This document shows positions 1 to 7,163 of a stretch of DNA of 8,418 bases, piece after piece (the stretch's first letter is position 1; every line of letters begins with the position of its first letter). Source of the stretch: an uncultured Actinomycetes bacterium (GTDB lineage: Bacteria; Actinomycetota; Thermoleophilia; Solirubrobacterales; Solirubrobacteraceae). The notes beneath the pieces are model-generated. The model did no database searches. It worked only from the letters and a program-made list of their open reading frames with translations, and was not told the origin of the DNA. Where the stretch lies: positions 1-8,418 of the forward strand of contig CALAQT010000201.1 in NCBI GenBank assembly GCA_937888775.1, in the 5' to 3' direction. The translations under genes and the position numbers were made by a program.

Positions 1-798
1 GCGGCCGCCCCGACCCCTCGCCGCCGCCTCAGGGGCGCGCGCCGCGGCGGCGGGTTGGGGTTGGGCCTGGCCACGCTGTATATGAGCGTGATCGTGCTGA
101 TCCCGCTCGCCGCTGTGGCGGTCAAGGCGATTTCCCAGAGTCCCGGCAGCTTCTGGGATTCGGTCACCAACCAGGTGGCGCTCACCGCGCTCGGCGTGAC
201 GCTGGGAGCATCGGTGCTGGTCGCCGCGGTTGGCGCGGCGATGGGCACGATCATCGCCTGGGTGCTGGTTCGGGATCAGTTCCCGGGGAAACGATTCATC
301 AATGCGCTGATCGACCTGCCCTTCGCCCTGCCCACGATCGTCGCCGGGCTGACGTTGCTGGCGCTCTACGGGCCCGACAGCCCGTTCGGCGTCCACCTGG
401 CCTACACGCGGTTGATCGTCCTGCTGGCGCTGCTGTTCGTGACGCTCCCGTTCACGGTGCGCTCGGTCCAGCCGGTGCTGATCGAGCTGGATCGGGAGGT
501 GGAGGAGGCCGCGGCCTCGCTGGGCGCCTCCAACGCGACGACGTTCAGGCGGATCGTGCTGCCCGCGCTGCGTCCGGCGATCCTGTCGGGGGCGGCGCTG
601 GCGTTCGCGCGCTCGGTGGGGGAGATCGGATCGCTGGTGCTGATCGTGGGCAAGGTGCAGATCGCCAGCATCGTGATCTACGCCGACATCGAGAGCGACG
701 CCCCCCAAGCCGCCGCATCGCTCTCGCTCGTGCTGCTGGTGCTGTCGCTGGTCGTGCTCGTGCTCATCCGCCGGTTGGGAGGCCGAGTTGCTCATTAG
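1..798 (+). CDS. cysT: Sulfate/thiosulfate ABC transporter permease CysT (CysU), 5' end outside window
   Basis: One of the two inner-membrane permease subunits of the CysTWA sulfate/thiosulfate importer. The frame is open back to base 1 with no ATG, GTG or TTG before a TTG at 55. The residues before that TTG are a basic stretch (RRRLRGARRGGG) typical of the cytoplasmic N-terminus of CysT, so the true start is probably upstream and the gene is partial. Numbered from the TTG, hydrophobic segments lie near 5-25, 42-72, 84-104, 118-138, 175-198 and 222-238. The permease EAA loop is at 151-170 (EEAAASLGAS...IVLP) and contacts the ATPase. It is distinguished from ModB by being followed by a second, different permease (CysW) and then CysA. 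The stop overlaps cysW by 11 nt, implying translational coupling. Family assignment is strong; sulfate versus thiosulfate preference cannot be read from sequence. Confidence 0.93.
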   Translation, partial: AAAPTPRRRLRGARRGGGLGLGLATLYMSVIVLIPLAAVAVKAISQSPGSFWDSVTNQVALTALGVTLGASVLVAAVGAAMGTIIAWVLVRDQFPGKRFINALIDLPFALPTIVAGLTLLALYGPDSPFGVHLAYTRLIVLLALLFVTLPFTVRSVQPVLIELDREVEEAAASLGASNATTFRRIVLPALRPAILSGAALAFARSVGEIGSLVLIVGKVQIASIVIYADIESDAPQAAASLSLVLLVLSLVVLVLIRRLGGRVAH

Positions 799-1606
799 CC
801 GCCGAGCCAGGCTGTCGCTGCGGACCGTGGCGCTCCTGTACCTGGTTCTGATGCTGCTGTTGCCGGTCGGCGTCGTGTTCGGGCGGACATTCGAACACGG
901 CTTCGGCGTGGCCTGGGGCTGGATGACCACGCCGGCTGCGGTCAGCGCGTTCTGGCTGACGGTCACGATGGCGGCGATCGCGGTACCGCTGAACACGATC
1001 TTCGGGGTCGGCTGCGCGCTGGTGCTCGTCCGCCGGCGCGGCCGTGCAGCCGCCGTCCTCGACGCGCTGATCGATCTGCCGTTCCTGGTCTCGCCGGTGA
1101 TCGTGGGTCTGGCCCTGACCCTCGTCTACGGGCAGACGGGCTGGTTTGGCAACTGGTTCACCGATCACGGCATCCGGATCATCTACGCCCCCGCCGGTAT
1201 GGCGCTGGCCACCGTGTTCGTATCGATGCCGTTCGTCGTGCGCGAGGTCGCACCGGTGCTGGTGGAGGTGGGCGACGAGCAGGAACAGGCGGCGGCGACG
1301 TTGGGCGCCTCGGGCTGGCAGACGTTCTGGCGTGTCACGCTGCCGTCGATCCGGTGGGGCGTCGCCTACGGCGTGGTGCTGTCGACGGCACGCGCACTGG
1401 GGGAGATCGGGGCGGTGCTCGTCGTCTCCTCAAACGTCGCCGGGTCGACGCTGACCCTGCCACTGCTCGTCTATCAGCGCGATTCCCAGATCGGCGCGGG
1501 CACTATCACCGGCGCCTACGCCGCCGCCACCGAGCTCGCCGTGATGTCCCTGATCGTGCTGCTCGCGATGACCTTTTTCGCCCCCAGGAGGCATGAGCCA
1601 AAATGA
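788..1606 (+). CDS. cysW: Sulfate/thiosulfate ABC transporter permease CysW
   Basis: Second permease of the sulfate importer, pairing with CysT in the membrane. It has 272 residues, normal for CysW. The TTG start at 788 is supported by GGGAGG at 777-782, 5 nt upstream, inside the end of cysT. Hydrophobic segments lie near 12-32, 54-80, 96-115, 134-152, 190-212 and 245-264. The EAA loop is at 166-186 ([10 protein letters not shown]...VTLP), followed by the conserved [10 protein letters not shown]. The pattern DALIDLPF, about 90-99, is shared with CysT (NALIDLPF) and reflects the common origin of the two subunits. The stop overlaps the cysA start in an ATGA (1603-1606), so the three genes form a tightly coupled operon. 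Nothing is missing or broken. Confidence 0.93.
   Translation: MLISRRARLSLRTVALLYLVLMLLLPVGVVFGRTFEHGFGVAWGWMTTPAAVSAFWLTVTMAAIAVPLNTIFGVGCALVLVRRRGRAAAVLDALIDLPFLVSPVIVGLALTLVYGQTGWFGNWFTDHGIRIIYAPAGMALATVFVSMPFVVREVAPVLVEVGDEQEQAAATLGASGWQTFWRVTLPSIRWGVAYGVVLSTARALGEIGAVLVVSSNVAGSTLTLPLLVYQRDSQIGAGTITGAYAAATELAVMSLIVLLAMTFFAPRRHEPK
1586..1591 (+). promoter_or_regulatory. Ribosome binding site deciding the cysA start
   Basis: AGGAGG lies within the end of cysW, 11 nt before the ATG at 1603. Another ATG at 1593 lies only 1 nt after this site and opens a different frame with no recognisable product. The site therefore serves 1603, whose frame encodes CysA. Confidence 0.6.
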
Positions 1607-2634
1607 GGATCGACATCAATTCCATCTCGAAGCAGTTCGGAGACTTCAATGCGCTCGAGGATGTCTCGCTGGAGGTGCCCGAGGGCTCGCTGACCGCGCT
1701 GCTGGGACCCAGCGGATCGGGCAAGTCGACCCTGCTGCGGATCATCGCCGGACTGGAGACCCCGGACGTGGGCACGGTCATGATCGACGGTGCCGACGTC
1801 AGTCACGTGCGCCCGCAGAGGCGCGGGATCGGCTTTGTGTTCCAGCATTACGCGGCCTTCGCGCACATGAGCGTGAGGGAGAACGTCGCCTTCGGGCTGC
1901 GGATCCGCAAGCGCCCCCGCGATGAAGTGCGCGCCCGCGTCGATGAGCTGCTGTCGCTCGTTGGACTGGCCAAATGGTCCGAGCAGCGGCCCTCGCAGCT
2001 GTCGGGCGGTCAGCGCCAGCGCATGGCGCTGGCGCGCGCGCTCGCCGTCCAACCCCGGGTGCTGCTGCTCGATGAGCCATTCGGGGCCCTGGACGCGACC
2101 GTCCGGGCCGAGCTGCGTGCCTGGCTGCGCCGGCTGCACGACGAGCAGGGGGTGACCACCGTGCTGGTCACCCACGACCAGGAGGAGGCGATGGAGGTCG
2201 CCGACCGGATCGCGGTGATGAACGCCGGCAAGGTCGAGCAGGTGGGCCCGCCGCGCGAGATCTACGACCGGCCGGCAAGCGAATTCGTAATGGGCTTCGT
2301 CGGGCCGGTCAGCAAGCTCGGCGAGCGGTTGGTGCGCCCGCACGACGTGTCCATCTCGCTGGTCACCGACGGCGACTCGATCGAGGCGATGGTGCAGCGC
2401 GTGGTGCACCTCGGCTTTGAGGTTCGCGTCGAGCTTGCGCTCCCGGACGGGTCAAGTGCGCGCGCGCAGCTGACGCGAGCCCAGGCCGAGGAACTCGAGC
2501 TTGACTCCGGCGACATCGTCTACGTGCGCCCGCCTGCCGGTGTCCCGATCGAGCCGTCGTTGCGCGGCGGCGTCAGCCATGAACATAGCCCGGCCGATAT
2601 CGCCAAGGCCGGCGCCGGCGCCGCCGAAGCCTAG
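1603..2634 (+). CDS. cysA: Sulfate/thiosulfate import ATP-binding protein CysA
   Basis: ATPase subunit that powers sulfate/thiosulfate import through CysTW, on the cytoplasmic face. All ABC motifs are intact: Walker [10 protein letters not shown] at 35-43, Q-loop Gln81, signature LSGGQ at 133-137, Walker B LLLDE ending at Glu158, D-loop GALD at 161-164 and switch His191. GFVGPVSKL near 231-239 leads into the C-terminal regulatory part (about 240-325), which contains RPHDV, typical of the CysA/PotA-type TOBE region. At 343 residues the length is normal. The last ~15 residues are Ala/Gly-rich with no recognised role. The start overlaps the cysW stop (ATGA). The stop lies 24 nt from the convergent Rrf2 gene, with no recognisable hairpin-plus-T-run terminator between them. 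A related importer (for example molybdate) is unlikely because two distinct CysT/CysW permeases precede it. Confidence 0.94.
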   Translation: MRIDINSISKQFGDFNALEDVSLEVPEGSLTALLGPSGSGKSTLLRIIAGLETPDVGTVMIDGADVSHVRPQRRGIGFVFQHYAAFAHMSVRENVAFGLRIRKRPRDEVRARVDELLSLVGLAKWSEQRPSQLSGGQRQRMALARALAVQPRVLLLDEPFGALDATVRAELRAWLRRLHDEQGVTTVLVTHDQEEAMEVADRIAVMNAGKVEQVGPPREIYDRPASEFVMGFVGPVSKLGERLVRPHDVSISLVTDGDSIEAMVQRVVHLGFEVRVELALPDGSSARAQLTRAQAEELELDSGDIVYVRPPAGVPIEPSLRGGVSHEHSPADIAKAGAGAAEA

Positions 2635-2658
2635 CCCCGGTCGGCTGGGCGCGGGGGC

Positions 2659-3117
2659 TCAGCGCGTGATCCAGGCCTCGGGGTCCTCGGCGAGCCGGTC
2701 GATTGCCGCGGGCAGCTTGCCGTTGGCCAGGTCGGCGATCGTGACGCGCTCCACCACCTTGCGCAGGTTCGCGCGCACCGCGATCCATACGCGCGGCAGG
2801 GAGGCCGCCGCGCCGCGGTAGGCGGCCTCCTCGGGGGGGCCGCCGCGAACACTCGCCAGCGGACCCTCGACCGCCCGGATCACGTCGGCGACGGTGATCT
2901 GCTCAGGTGCCCGGGCCAGCCGGAAGCCGCCCTCGGCGCCGCGATGGCTGCGGACGATGCCGGCGTGGCGCAGCTCGCCGAGAATGTTCTCCAGAAAATT
3001 GAGCGGGATCTCCTGGGCGGTCGCGACCCGCTCGGCCTTGACCGGCTTGTCTCCCGGGGCGGCCGCCAGTTCCACAACCGCTCGCACAGCGTAGTCAGCC
3101 TTCGCCGAGATCCGCAC
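2659..3117 (-). CDS. Rrf2-family transcriptional regulator without Fe-S cysteines (CymR-like candidate)
   Basis: DNA-binding winged-helix repressor of 152 residues, a typical Rrf2 length. The N-terminus MRISAKADYAVRAVVELA is the family hallmark and fixes the GTG start at 3117, although the frame stays open much further upstream inside mcl. The recognition region is about 27-52, the wing RGAEGGFRLAR is at about 59-69, and DVIRAVEGPL is at 78-87. IscR and NsrR carry three cysteines in the segment that here spans about 88-110. This protein has no cysteine anywhere, so it cannot bind the usual cluster and is more like CymR, the cysteine-metabolism regulator of Firmicutes. It follows mcl by 11 nt on the same strand with no clear ribosome binding site, so it is probably coupled to mcl, and it converges on cysA. 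Control of the adjacent cys operon is inference from position and family. Confidence 0.88.
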   Translation of the reverse strand: MRISAKADYAVRAVVELAAAPGDKPVKAERVATAQEIPLNFLENILGELRHAGIVRSHRGAEGGFRLARAPEQITVADVIRAVEGPLASVRGGPPEEAAYRGAAASLPRVWIAVRANLRKVVERVTIADLANGKLPAAIDRLAEDPEAWITR

Positions 3118-3128
3118 GTCAACCGAGC

Positions 3129-4193
3129 CTATGCCGCCGCCGGCGTGAAGCCGTAGGCCTCGGCCAGCTCCGGATCCTTCTGTGTGAGCATCTCGGCGAG
3201 CTCGACCATCACCTTGCATTGCTTCCAGGTCGCATCGTCCTGCATCTTGCCGTCGATCATGTGCACGCCCCGTCCGTCGGGGATCGCCTCCAGCACCTTC
3301 TTGGCGAACAGCACCTCGTCGGGGTCCGGGCTGAAGACCTTCTTGGCGATCTCGATCTGCACCGGATGCAGCGACCAGGCCCCGACGCAACCGAGCAGGA
3401 AGGCGGCCCGGAACTGGGTCTCGCAACCCTCCACGTCGCGGATGTCGCCGTAGGGCCCGTAAAAGGGGAGGATGCCGGCCGAGGTACACGCATCGACCAT
3501 GCGCGCGATCGAGTAGTGCCACGGATCCTGCTGGGTGGTCGGGCGCGGCGCATCCGGGTCGGACTCGTCGGGATCGTTGATCACCCTGTAGCCGGGGTGG
3601 CCCCCGCCCACGCGCGTCGTCTTCATCCGCCGCGACGCCGCCAGATCAGCCGGTCCCAGGCTCATGCCCTGCATGCGCGGGCTGGCGGTCGCGATCTGCT
3701 CCAGGTTGACGACGCCGAGCCCGGTCTCCAGAATCGCGTGGACGAGGATCGGACGCTCCAGGCCGGCCTTGGCCTCCAGCTGCGCCAGCAACCGGTCGAC
3801 ATAGTGGATATCCCAGGGGCCCTCGACCTTGGGGATCATCACGACCTCCAGCTTGTGTCCGATCTCGGTCACCAGCGTGGTCAGATCGTCCAACGCCCAG
3901 GGGGACTCGAGGCTGTTGACCCGTGTCCACAGTGCTGTTTCGCCCAGGTCGATCTCCTTGCCAATTTTGACCAGCCCCTCCCGCGCCGGAAGCTTGCGAT
4001 CGACCGACACGGCGTCCTCCAGGTTGCCGAGCAGGATGTCGGACTTGAGCGCGAGGTCAGGCAGCTTGGCGGCCATCTTCTCGTTGCTGGGGTCGAAGAA
4101 GTGGATCATCCGCGATGGCTTGAACGGGATCTCCAGGATCGGCGCAGGTGCCCCGATCGCCAGGGGCTTTCCGAAGTCGCGGGGGTTTCGCAC
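3129..4193 (-). CDS. mcl: Malyl-CoA / beta-methylmalyl-CoA (possibly citramalyl-CoA) lyase, Chloroflexus type
   Basis: HpcH/HpaI (CitE-like) TIM-barrel lyase that reversibly cleaves malyl-CoA to glyoxylate and acetyl-CoA, and beta-methylmalyl-CoA to glyoxylate and propionyl-CoA. It has 354 residues, close to the roughly 350 of the Chloroflexus aurantiacus enzyme. From memory it matches that protein along its length, including KPLAIGAP near the N-terminus, [11 protein letters not shown] at 120-130, [11 protein letters not shown] at 190-200 and [13 protein letters not shown] at 313-325. Visible active-site elements are GNLEDA at 56-61, Arg91 in RVN, Lys122, Glu156 (LETG) and Asp183 (GPADLAAS); the last two are the expected Mg2+ ligands of the family. 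The GTG start at 4193 has AGGAGA 7 nt upstream. It is not citrate lyase beta subunit, since no citD or citF is adjacent. The exact substrate range cannot be decided from sequence. It is divergent to the MaoC hydratase and probably cotranscribed with the Rrf2 gene. Confidence 0.88.
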   Translation of the reverse strand: MRNPRDFGKPLAIGAPAPILEIPFKPSRMIHFFDPSNEKMAAKLPDLALKSDILLGNLEDAVSVDRKLPAREGLVKIGKEIDLGETALWTRVNSLESPWALDDLTTLVTEIGHKLEVVMIPKVEGPWDIHYVDRLLAQLEAKAGLERPILVHAILETGLGVVNLEQIATASPRMQGMSLGPADLAASRRMKTTRVGGGHPGYRVINDPDESDPDAPRPTTQQDPWHYSIARMVDACTSAGILPFYGPYGDIRDVEGCETQFRAAFLLGCVGAWSLHPVQIEIAKKVFSPDPDEVLFAKKVLEAIPDGRGVHMIDGKMQDDATWKQCKVMVELAEMLTQKDPELAEAYGFTPAAA

Positions 4194-4200
4194 AGTCAGG

Positions 4201-4206
4201 TCTCCT
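4201..4206 (-). promoter_or_regulatory. Ribosome binding site of mcl
   Basis: The minus strand reads AGGAGA here, 7 nt before the GTG at 4193. It is a near-consensus site and supports this non-ATG start. Confidence 0.75.
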
Positions 4207-4207
4207 A

Positions 4208-4223
4208 TTCGGTTACATCCGAA
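4208..4223. promoter_or_regulatory. Perfect inverted repeat TTCGG-N6-CCGAA upstream of mcl (operator candidate)
   Basis: Two 5-bp arms separated by 6 bases, read as TTCGGTTACATCCGAA on the plus strand. It sits immediately upstream of the mcl ribosome binding site. A possible -10 element on the minus strand (TAGCGT, 4228-4223) touches its outer edge, which would place the transcription start within or next to the repeat. This is a common position for a repressor site. No clear -35 was found, and the binding protein is unknown. Confidence 0.4.
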
Positions 4224-4280
4224 CGCTAGCGGTCGCGGCCGTCAGGCGGCGCCCCCTCTCGACTTTTCAGCTGCTCCCGG

Positions 4281-4530
4281 TCAGGTCCCGGCGAGCTGGC
4301 GCGCGAGCAGGCCTTCGACGGCGATCCCGTAATCCAGCCGATCGCCCCCCGTCCGGACGCCGAAAGCGAGTGCGGCCAGATCTCGCCCGTTCGACACCGA
4401 AACCCCCCTCGTGCACGAGTCGATGGTGGTAAGAGCACAGTTGGATGAGGTTGTCGAGCTTGGTCTCGCCGCCGCGCGCCCAGTGCCGGAAAACTTCGAA
4501 CCGTGCGGCCGCGGGACCGGGGGAGACGTC
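4281..4530 (-). pseudogene. Remnant of a DUF222/13E12-type HNH endonuclease (C-terminal part, frameshifted)
   Basis: The minus strand encodes the familiar C-terminal HNH block of actinobacterial DUF222-HNH proteins: FRHWARGGETKLDNLIQLC, then SYHHRLVHEGGFGVE, then TRFRRPDGG. The segment that should carry the paired Cys and the catalytic HH before RHW is degraded. It reads ARFEV-FRHW (about 4512-4480), as if codons for HH had been lost. After RRPDG the frame breaks in a run of six G (4350-4345). Removing one G restores GGDRLDYGIAVEGLLARQ and a TGA at 4283-4281, which looks like the natural end of such a protein. An open frame continues upstream to an ATG at 4656, but that part shows no family similarity that I can see and runs into the MaoC 5' region. 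The broken catalytic motif, frameshift and missing N-terminal domain argue for a decayed gene. Confidence 0.7.
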
Positions 4531-4658
4531 TCCGCGGAAACGTGGGACCGGCGGCGGAAAAGTAGACAGGTGGGCCAGGTACCAATCAGGCTTCTTCAGG
4601 GCGCCATGCCGCCAGGCGCGGCCGAATGACATGCTCTCAGGCGCTCTCGAAACCACTC

Positions 4659-4663
4659 AGGAG
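4659..4663 (+). promoter_or_regulatory. Ribosome binding site deciding the MaoC start
   Basis: AGGAG lies 7 nt before the ATG at 4671. The alternative in-frame ATG at 4626 has no such site and would add 15 residues unlike the family, so 4671 is preferred. Confidence 0.8.
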
Positions 4664-4670
4664 TCCGAAA

Positions 4671-5174
4671 ATGCCCGAAATTGAAACAGATCAGGCGGCG
4701 CGCGAGGCCAGCGGCGCGCATCCGTATGGCCGCTACCTCGAGGAGTTCGAGGTCGGCGCCGTCTACAAGCACTGGCCGGCCAAGACGGTGACGGAGTCCG
4801 ACGATCACCTGTTCTGCCTGATCACGATGAACCATCACCCCCTGCACCTCAACGACGTCTACGCCAAGCAGTCCCAGCAGGGCCGCAACGTCGTCGTGGG
4901 CCCGCTGGTCTACTCGCTAGCGCTGGGGATGAGCGTTTCCGACGTCAGCGGCAAGGCGATCGCCAACCTGGCCACCGAGGAGCTCAAGCACCCAGCGCCC
5001 GTCTTTCACGGCGACACGCTTTACTGCGAGTCCGAGGTGCTGGAGGTCAGACCGTCGCAGACGAAGCTCGACCGGGGTACGGTACGCGTTCATACCCGTG
5101 TGCTCAATCAGGACGGGGTGTTGGTGGCCGAATTCAGGCGGCTGGTGCTTGTGCCTCGCAAGCAACCGGGTTAG
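4671..5174 (+). CDS. MaoC/FkbR2-type single-hotdog acyl-CoA hydratase, probable mesaconyl-CoA hydratase
   Basis: A 167-residue hotdog-fold hydratase. The conserved region is at about 38-70 ([26 protein letters not shown]), followed by [15 protein letters not shown] at 75-89 on the central helix and [20 protein letters not shown] at 107-126. In R-specific enoyl-CoA hydratases such as PhaJ the active site reads GDxNPxH with catalytic Asp and His. Here His59 is kept but the Asp position is Asn54, which I believe is usual in the FkbR2 branch. FkbR2-like proteins often neighbour CitE-like lyases and ethylmalonyl-CoA genes in actinomycetes, so hydration of mesaconyl-CoA to beta-methylmalyl-CoA, the substrate of the divergent mcl product, is the most likely role. 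The well-studied Rhodobacter/Chloroflexus mesaconyl-CoA hydratases are about twice as long, so the function is inferred from context. pckG follows after 89 nt. Confidence 0.85.
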   Translation: MPEIETDQAAREASGAHPYGRYLEEFEVGAVYKHWPAKTVTESDDHLFCLITMNHHPLHLNDVYAKQSQQGRNVVVGPLVYSLALGMSVSDVSGKAIANLATEELKHPAPVFHGDTLYCESEVLEVRPSQTKLDRGTVRVHTRVLNQDGVLVAEFRRLVLVPRKQPG

Positions 5175-5181
5175 CGCTAAC
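5170..5181. promoter_or_regulatory. Perfect 12-bp palindrome GTTAGCGCTAAC at the end of the MaoC gene
   Basis: Fully self-complementary and spanning the MaoC stop codon TAG at 5172-5174. It has no loop and no following T-run, so it does not look like a terminator. It may be a protein-binding site upstream of pckG or may be chance. Confidence 0.25.
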
Positions 5182-5192
5182 ACACCACTTCA

Positions 5193-5205
5193 CGGTCACT
5201 GACCG
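5193..5205. promoter_or_regulatory. Perfect inverted repeat CGGTCA-C-TGACCG upstream of pckG (operator candidate)
   Basis: Six-base arms around a central C, in the 89-nt gap before pckG. A possible -10 element TACGCT at 5217-5222 lies 11 bases downstream, so the repeat would cover the -35 region of a pckG promoter. No recognisable -35 hexamer was seen. The regulator is unknown. Confidence 0.4.
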
Positions 5206-5263
5206 CCCCCTCCGGGTACGCTTCCCCGGGCCACCGACAGCATCAAGGAGCTTCGAACCCGCC

Positions 5264-7102
5264 ATGGCTCACACCGCCCCGAAACATCAGGCAACCACCA
5301 AGCACGCTCGGTTACGGGCCTGGGTGGACGAAATCGCGGCCCTCACAGGAGCCGAGGACGTCCACTGGTGCGACGGTTCTGACGAGGAGTACGACCAGTT
5401 GGCGCAGACGCTGTTGGACGCCGGCACCTTCGAGAAGCTCTCCGAGGCCAAGCGGCCGGGGTCCTACCTGGCGCTGTCGGATCCGGCCGACGTGGCGCGG
5501 GTGGAGGATCGCACGTTCATCTGCTCCGAGCGTGAGTCCGACGCCGGCCCGACCAACAACTGGCGCGAGCCAGCCGAGATGCGCGCGATGCTCACCGACC
5601 TGTTCAACGGCTCAATGCGCGGACGGACCATGTACGTGGTCCCGTTCTCGATGGGCCCCCTCGGCTCCCCGATCTCCTACATCGGCGTGCAGCTGACCGA
5701 TTCGGCTTACGTCGCGGCCTCGATGCGGATCATGACCCGGACGGGTCAGCCGGCGCTTGACGTGCTCGGCGAGGACGGAGACTTCGTCCCGTGCCTGCAT
5801 TCGGTCGGGATGCCGCTGTCCGACGGCGTCCAGGACGTCCCCTGGCCATGTAACGCCGACAACAAGTACATCGTGCATTACCCGGAAACGCGTGAGATCT
5901 GGTCCTTCGGCTCCGGCTACGGCGGCAACGCGCTGCTGGGCAAGAAGTGCTTTGCGCTGCGGATCGCCTCGGTGATGGCCCGCGACGAGGGCTGGATGGC
6001 CGAGCACATGCTGATCCTCAAGCTGACCTCGCCCGCCGGCGAGGTCAGGTACATCGCCGGCGCATTCCCGAGCGCCTGCGGCAAGACCAACCTGTCGATG
6101 ATGATCCCGACGCTGCCCGACTGGAAGGTGGAGACGATCGGGGACGACATCGCGTGGATGAAGTTCGGCGAGGACGGCCAGCTGTATGCCGTCAACCCCG
6201 AGGCCGGGTTCTTCGGTGTGGCCCCCGGCACCGGGGCGCGGACCAACCCCAACGCGATCGACATGGTCAGCCGCAACACCGTGTTCACCAACTGCGCCAA
6301 GACCGACGACGGCGACATCTGGTGGGAGGGCATGACGGGCGAGCCGCCCGCCCATGCGGTCGACTGGCGCGGAAACGACTGGACGCCGGAGTCAGACACC
6401 CCCGCCGCCCATCCCAACGCGCGCTTCACCGTGCCCGCCGCGCAGTGCCCATCGATCGCCCCGGAGTGGGAAGACCCCAAGGGCGTGCCGATCTCGGCGA
6501 TTATGTTCGGCGGTCGCCGGGCGACGGTGGTGCCGCTCGTGCACGAGGCTCGCGACTGGGAGCATGGGACCTTCCTCGGCTCGATCATGTCCTCGGAGAC
6601 CACGGCCGCCCAGGCGGGACAGGTCGGCAAGCTCCGCTTCGACCCGATGGCGATGCTGCCGTTCTGCGGCTACCACATGGGCGACTACTTCGGTCAGTGG
6701 CTCAAGATCGGACACCGCGAGGGGGCCAAGCTGCCGCGGATCTTCTACGTCAACTGGTTCCGCAAGGACGAGGACGGGAAGTTCATGTGGCCCGGGTTCG
6801 GTGAGAACTCGCGCATCCTGGCCTGGATCTTCGGCCGCGTGATCGGCGACGCCGAAGCCGTCGAGACGCCGATCGGGCTGGTCCCGCCGACCGGCGAGGG
6901 CGGCATCGACACCAATGGCCTCGACGTAGGCGAGGAGACGATGGCCAAGCTCCTGGAGGTCGATCCCGAGCAGTGGACGGCGCAGCTGCCGCAGATGAAG
7001 CAGCACTTCGCCGAGTTCGGCGACAAGCTCCCCGCCGAGCTGCGCGATCAGCTGCTCGCGCTCGAGCAGCGCCTGGACGCCGCAGCCCGGGACCGCGCGT
7101 AG
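5264..7102 (+). CDS. pckG: Phosphoenolpyruvate carboxykinase (GTP)
   Basis: Catalyses oxaloacetate + GTP to phosphoenolpyruvate + GDP + CO2, the committing step of gluconeogenesis from C4 acids, in the cytoplasm. It has 612 residues, full length for the GTP-dependent family. Signature elements are all present: the P-loop region FPSACGKTN at 268-276 with the hallmark Cys272 and Lys274, the kinase-2 motif GDDIAWMKF at 293-301 with the metal-site Asp295, [12 protein letters not shown] at 219-230, His248, HPNARF at 383-388 (substrate Asn385 and Arg387), and [13 protein letters not shown] at 507-519 in the guanine nucleotide site. The ATG at 5264 has AAGGAG at 5245-5250, a rather long 13 nt upstream. 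It may be read from its own promoter or through from the MaoC gene. It would use C4 acids derived from the adjacent CoA-lyase module. The 3' end, including the stop codon, forms the first unit of a tandem repeat. Confidence 0.98.
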   Translation: MAHTAPKHQATTKHARLRAWVDEIAALTGAEDVHWCDGSDEEYDQLAQTLLDAGTFEKLSEAKRPGSYLALSDPADVARVEDRTFICSERESDAGPTNNWREPAEMRAMLTDLFNGSMRGRTMYVVPFSMGPLGSPISYIGVQLTDSAYVAASMRIMTRTGQPALDVLGEDGDFVPCLHSVGMPLSDGVQDVPWPCNADNKYIVHYPETREIWSFGSGYGGNALLGKKCFALRIASVMARDEGWMAEHMLILKLTSPAGEVRYIAGAFPSACGKTNLSMMIPTLPDWKVETIGDDIAWMKFGEDGQLYAVNPEAGFFGVAPGTGARTNPNAIDMVSRNTVFTNCAKTDDGDIWWEGMTGEPPAHAVDWRGNDWTPESDTPAAHPNARFTVPAAQCPSIAPEWEDPKGVPISAIMFGGRRATVVPLVHEARDWEHGTFLGSIMSSETTAAQAGQVGKLRFDPMAMLPFCGYHMGDYFGQWLKIGHREGAKLPRIFYVNWFRKDEDGKFMWPGFGENSRILAWIFGRVIGDAEAVETPIGLVPPTGEGGIDTNGLDVGEETMAKLLEVDPEQWTAQLPQMKQHFAEFGDKLPAELRDQLLALEQRLDAAARDRA

Positions 7103-7163
7103 GCGCCGCGGCCCGGGACCGCGCGTAGGCGCCGCGGCCCGGGACCGCGCGTAGGCGCCGGGG
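7086..7163. repeat. 26-bp tandem repeat, three direct copies, overlapping the pckG stop
   Basis: Units lie at 7086-7111, 7112-7137 and 7138-7163. The first two are identical and the third differs at one base (C to G at unit position 24). A decayed fourth unit of about 13 bases (7164-7176, three mismatches) follows. Each unit begins CCCGGGACCGCG and contains the pckG stop TAG, GGCGCC and, in the first two units, a terminal CCGCGG. The array therefore seems to have arisen by duplication of the 3' end of pckG. The unit length is not a multiple of three. Self-complementary blocks allow small GC hairpins such as CGCGG/CCGCG around a 7-base loop (7107-7123). No T-run follows, so a role as a factor-independent terminator is doubtful. 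Confidence 0.95.

Larger units (their letters stand above)
4194..4670. other. 477-bp divergent intergenic region between mcl and the MaoC gene
   Basis: This is the only gene-free stretch over 300 bases. It contains the mcl ribosome binding site and inverted repeat at the left (4201-4223), an HNH endonuclease remnant on the minus strand (about 4281-4530), a 12-bp palindrome GGAGACGTCTCC at 4522-4533, and the MaoC ribosome binding site at 4659-4663. Both divergent transcripts must start here, but I found no convincing paired -35/-10 for the rightward gene. Nothing else was recognised between 4534 and 4658. Confidence 0.6.

Noticed and set aside
1516..2409. Long minus-strand open frame opposite cysA
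   Set aside because: The composition (His, Arg, Gln, Asp-rich, no motif) is that of an antisense shadow, and cysA has all its ABC motifs on the plus strand.
2635..2658. Terminator between cysA and the convergent Rrf2 gene
   Set aside because: The 24-nt gap has no convincing stem-loop and no T-run on either strand.
3118..3522. Upstream extension of the Rrf2 frame into mcl
   Set aside because: The frame stays open for 135 more codons, but the Rrf2 N-terminus begins exactly at the GTG at 3117 and the extension is Arg/Gly-rich shadow of mcl.
3129..4193. Citrate lyase beta subunit (CitE)
   Set aside because: It belongs to the same superfamily, but the detailed match is to Chloroflexus malyl-CoA lyase and there are no citrate lyase alpha/gamma genes nearby.
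3219..4229. Long plus-strand open frame (336 codons) antisense to mcl
   Set aside because: It is rich in Arg, Gly, Asp and His with no domain, as expected of a shadow frame in GC-rich DNA. The minus strand encodes a full, conserved lyase.
4522..4533. Palindrome GGAGACGTCTCC as an operator for the MaoC gene
   Set aside because: It lies inside the HNH remnant, about 140 bp from the MaoC start, with no promoter elements beside it. It could be chance in GC-rich DNA.
4561..4590. TAGACA and TACCAAT as a -35/-10 pair for the MaoC gene
   Set aside because: The spacing between them is only about 11 bases, too short for a standard promoter.
5612..6355. Minus-strand open frame opposite pckG
   Set aside because: Shadow of a highly conserved gene, with no recognisable motif or ribosome binding site.
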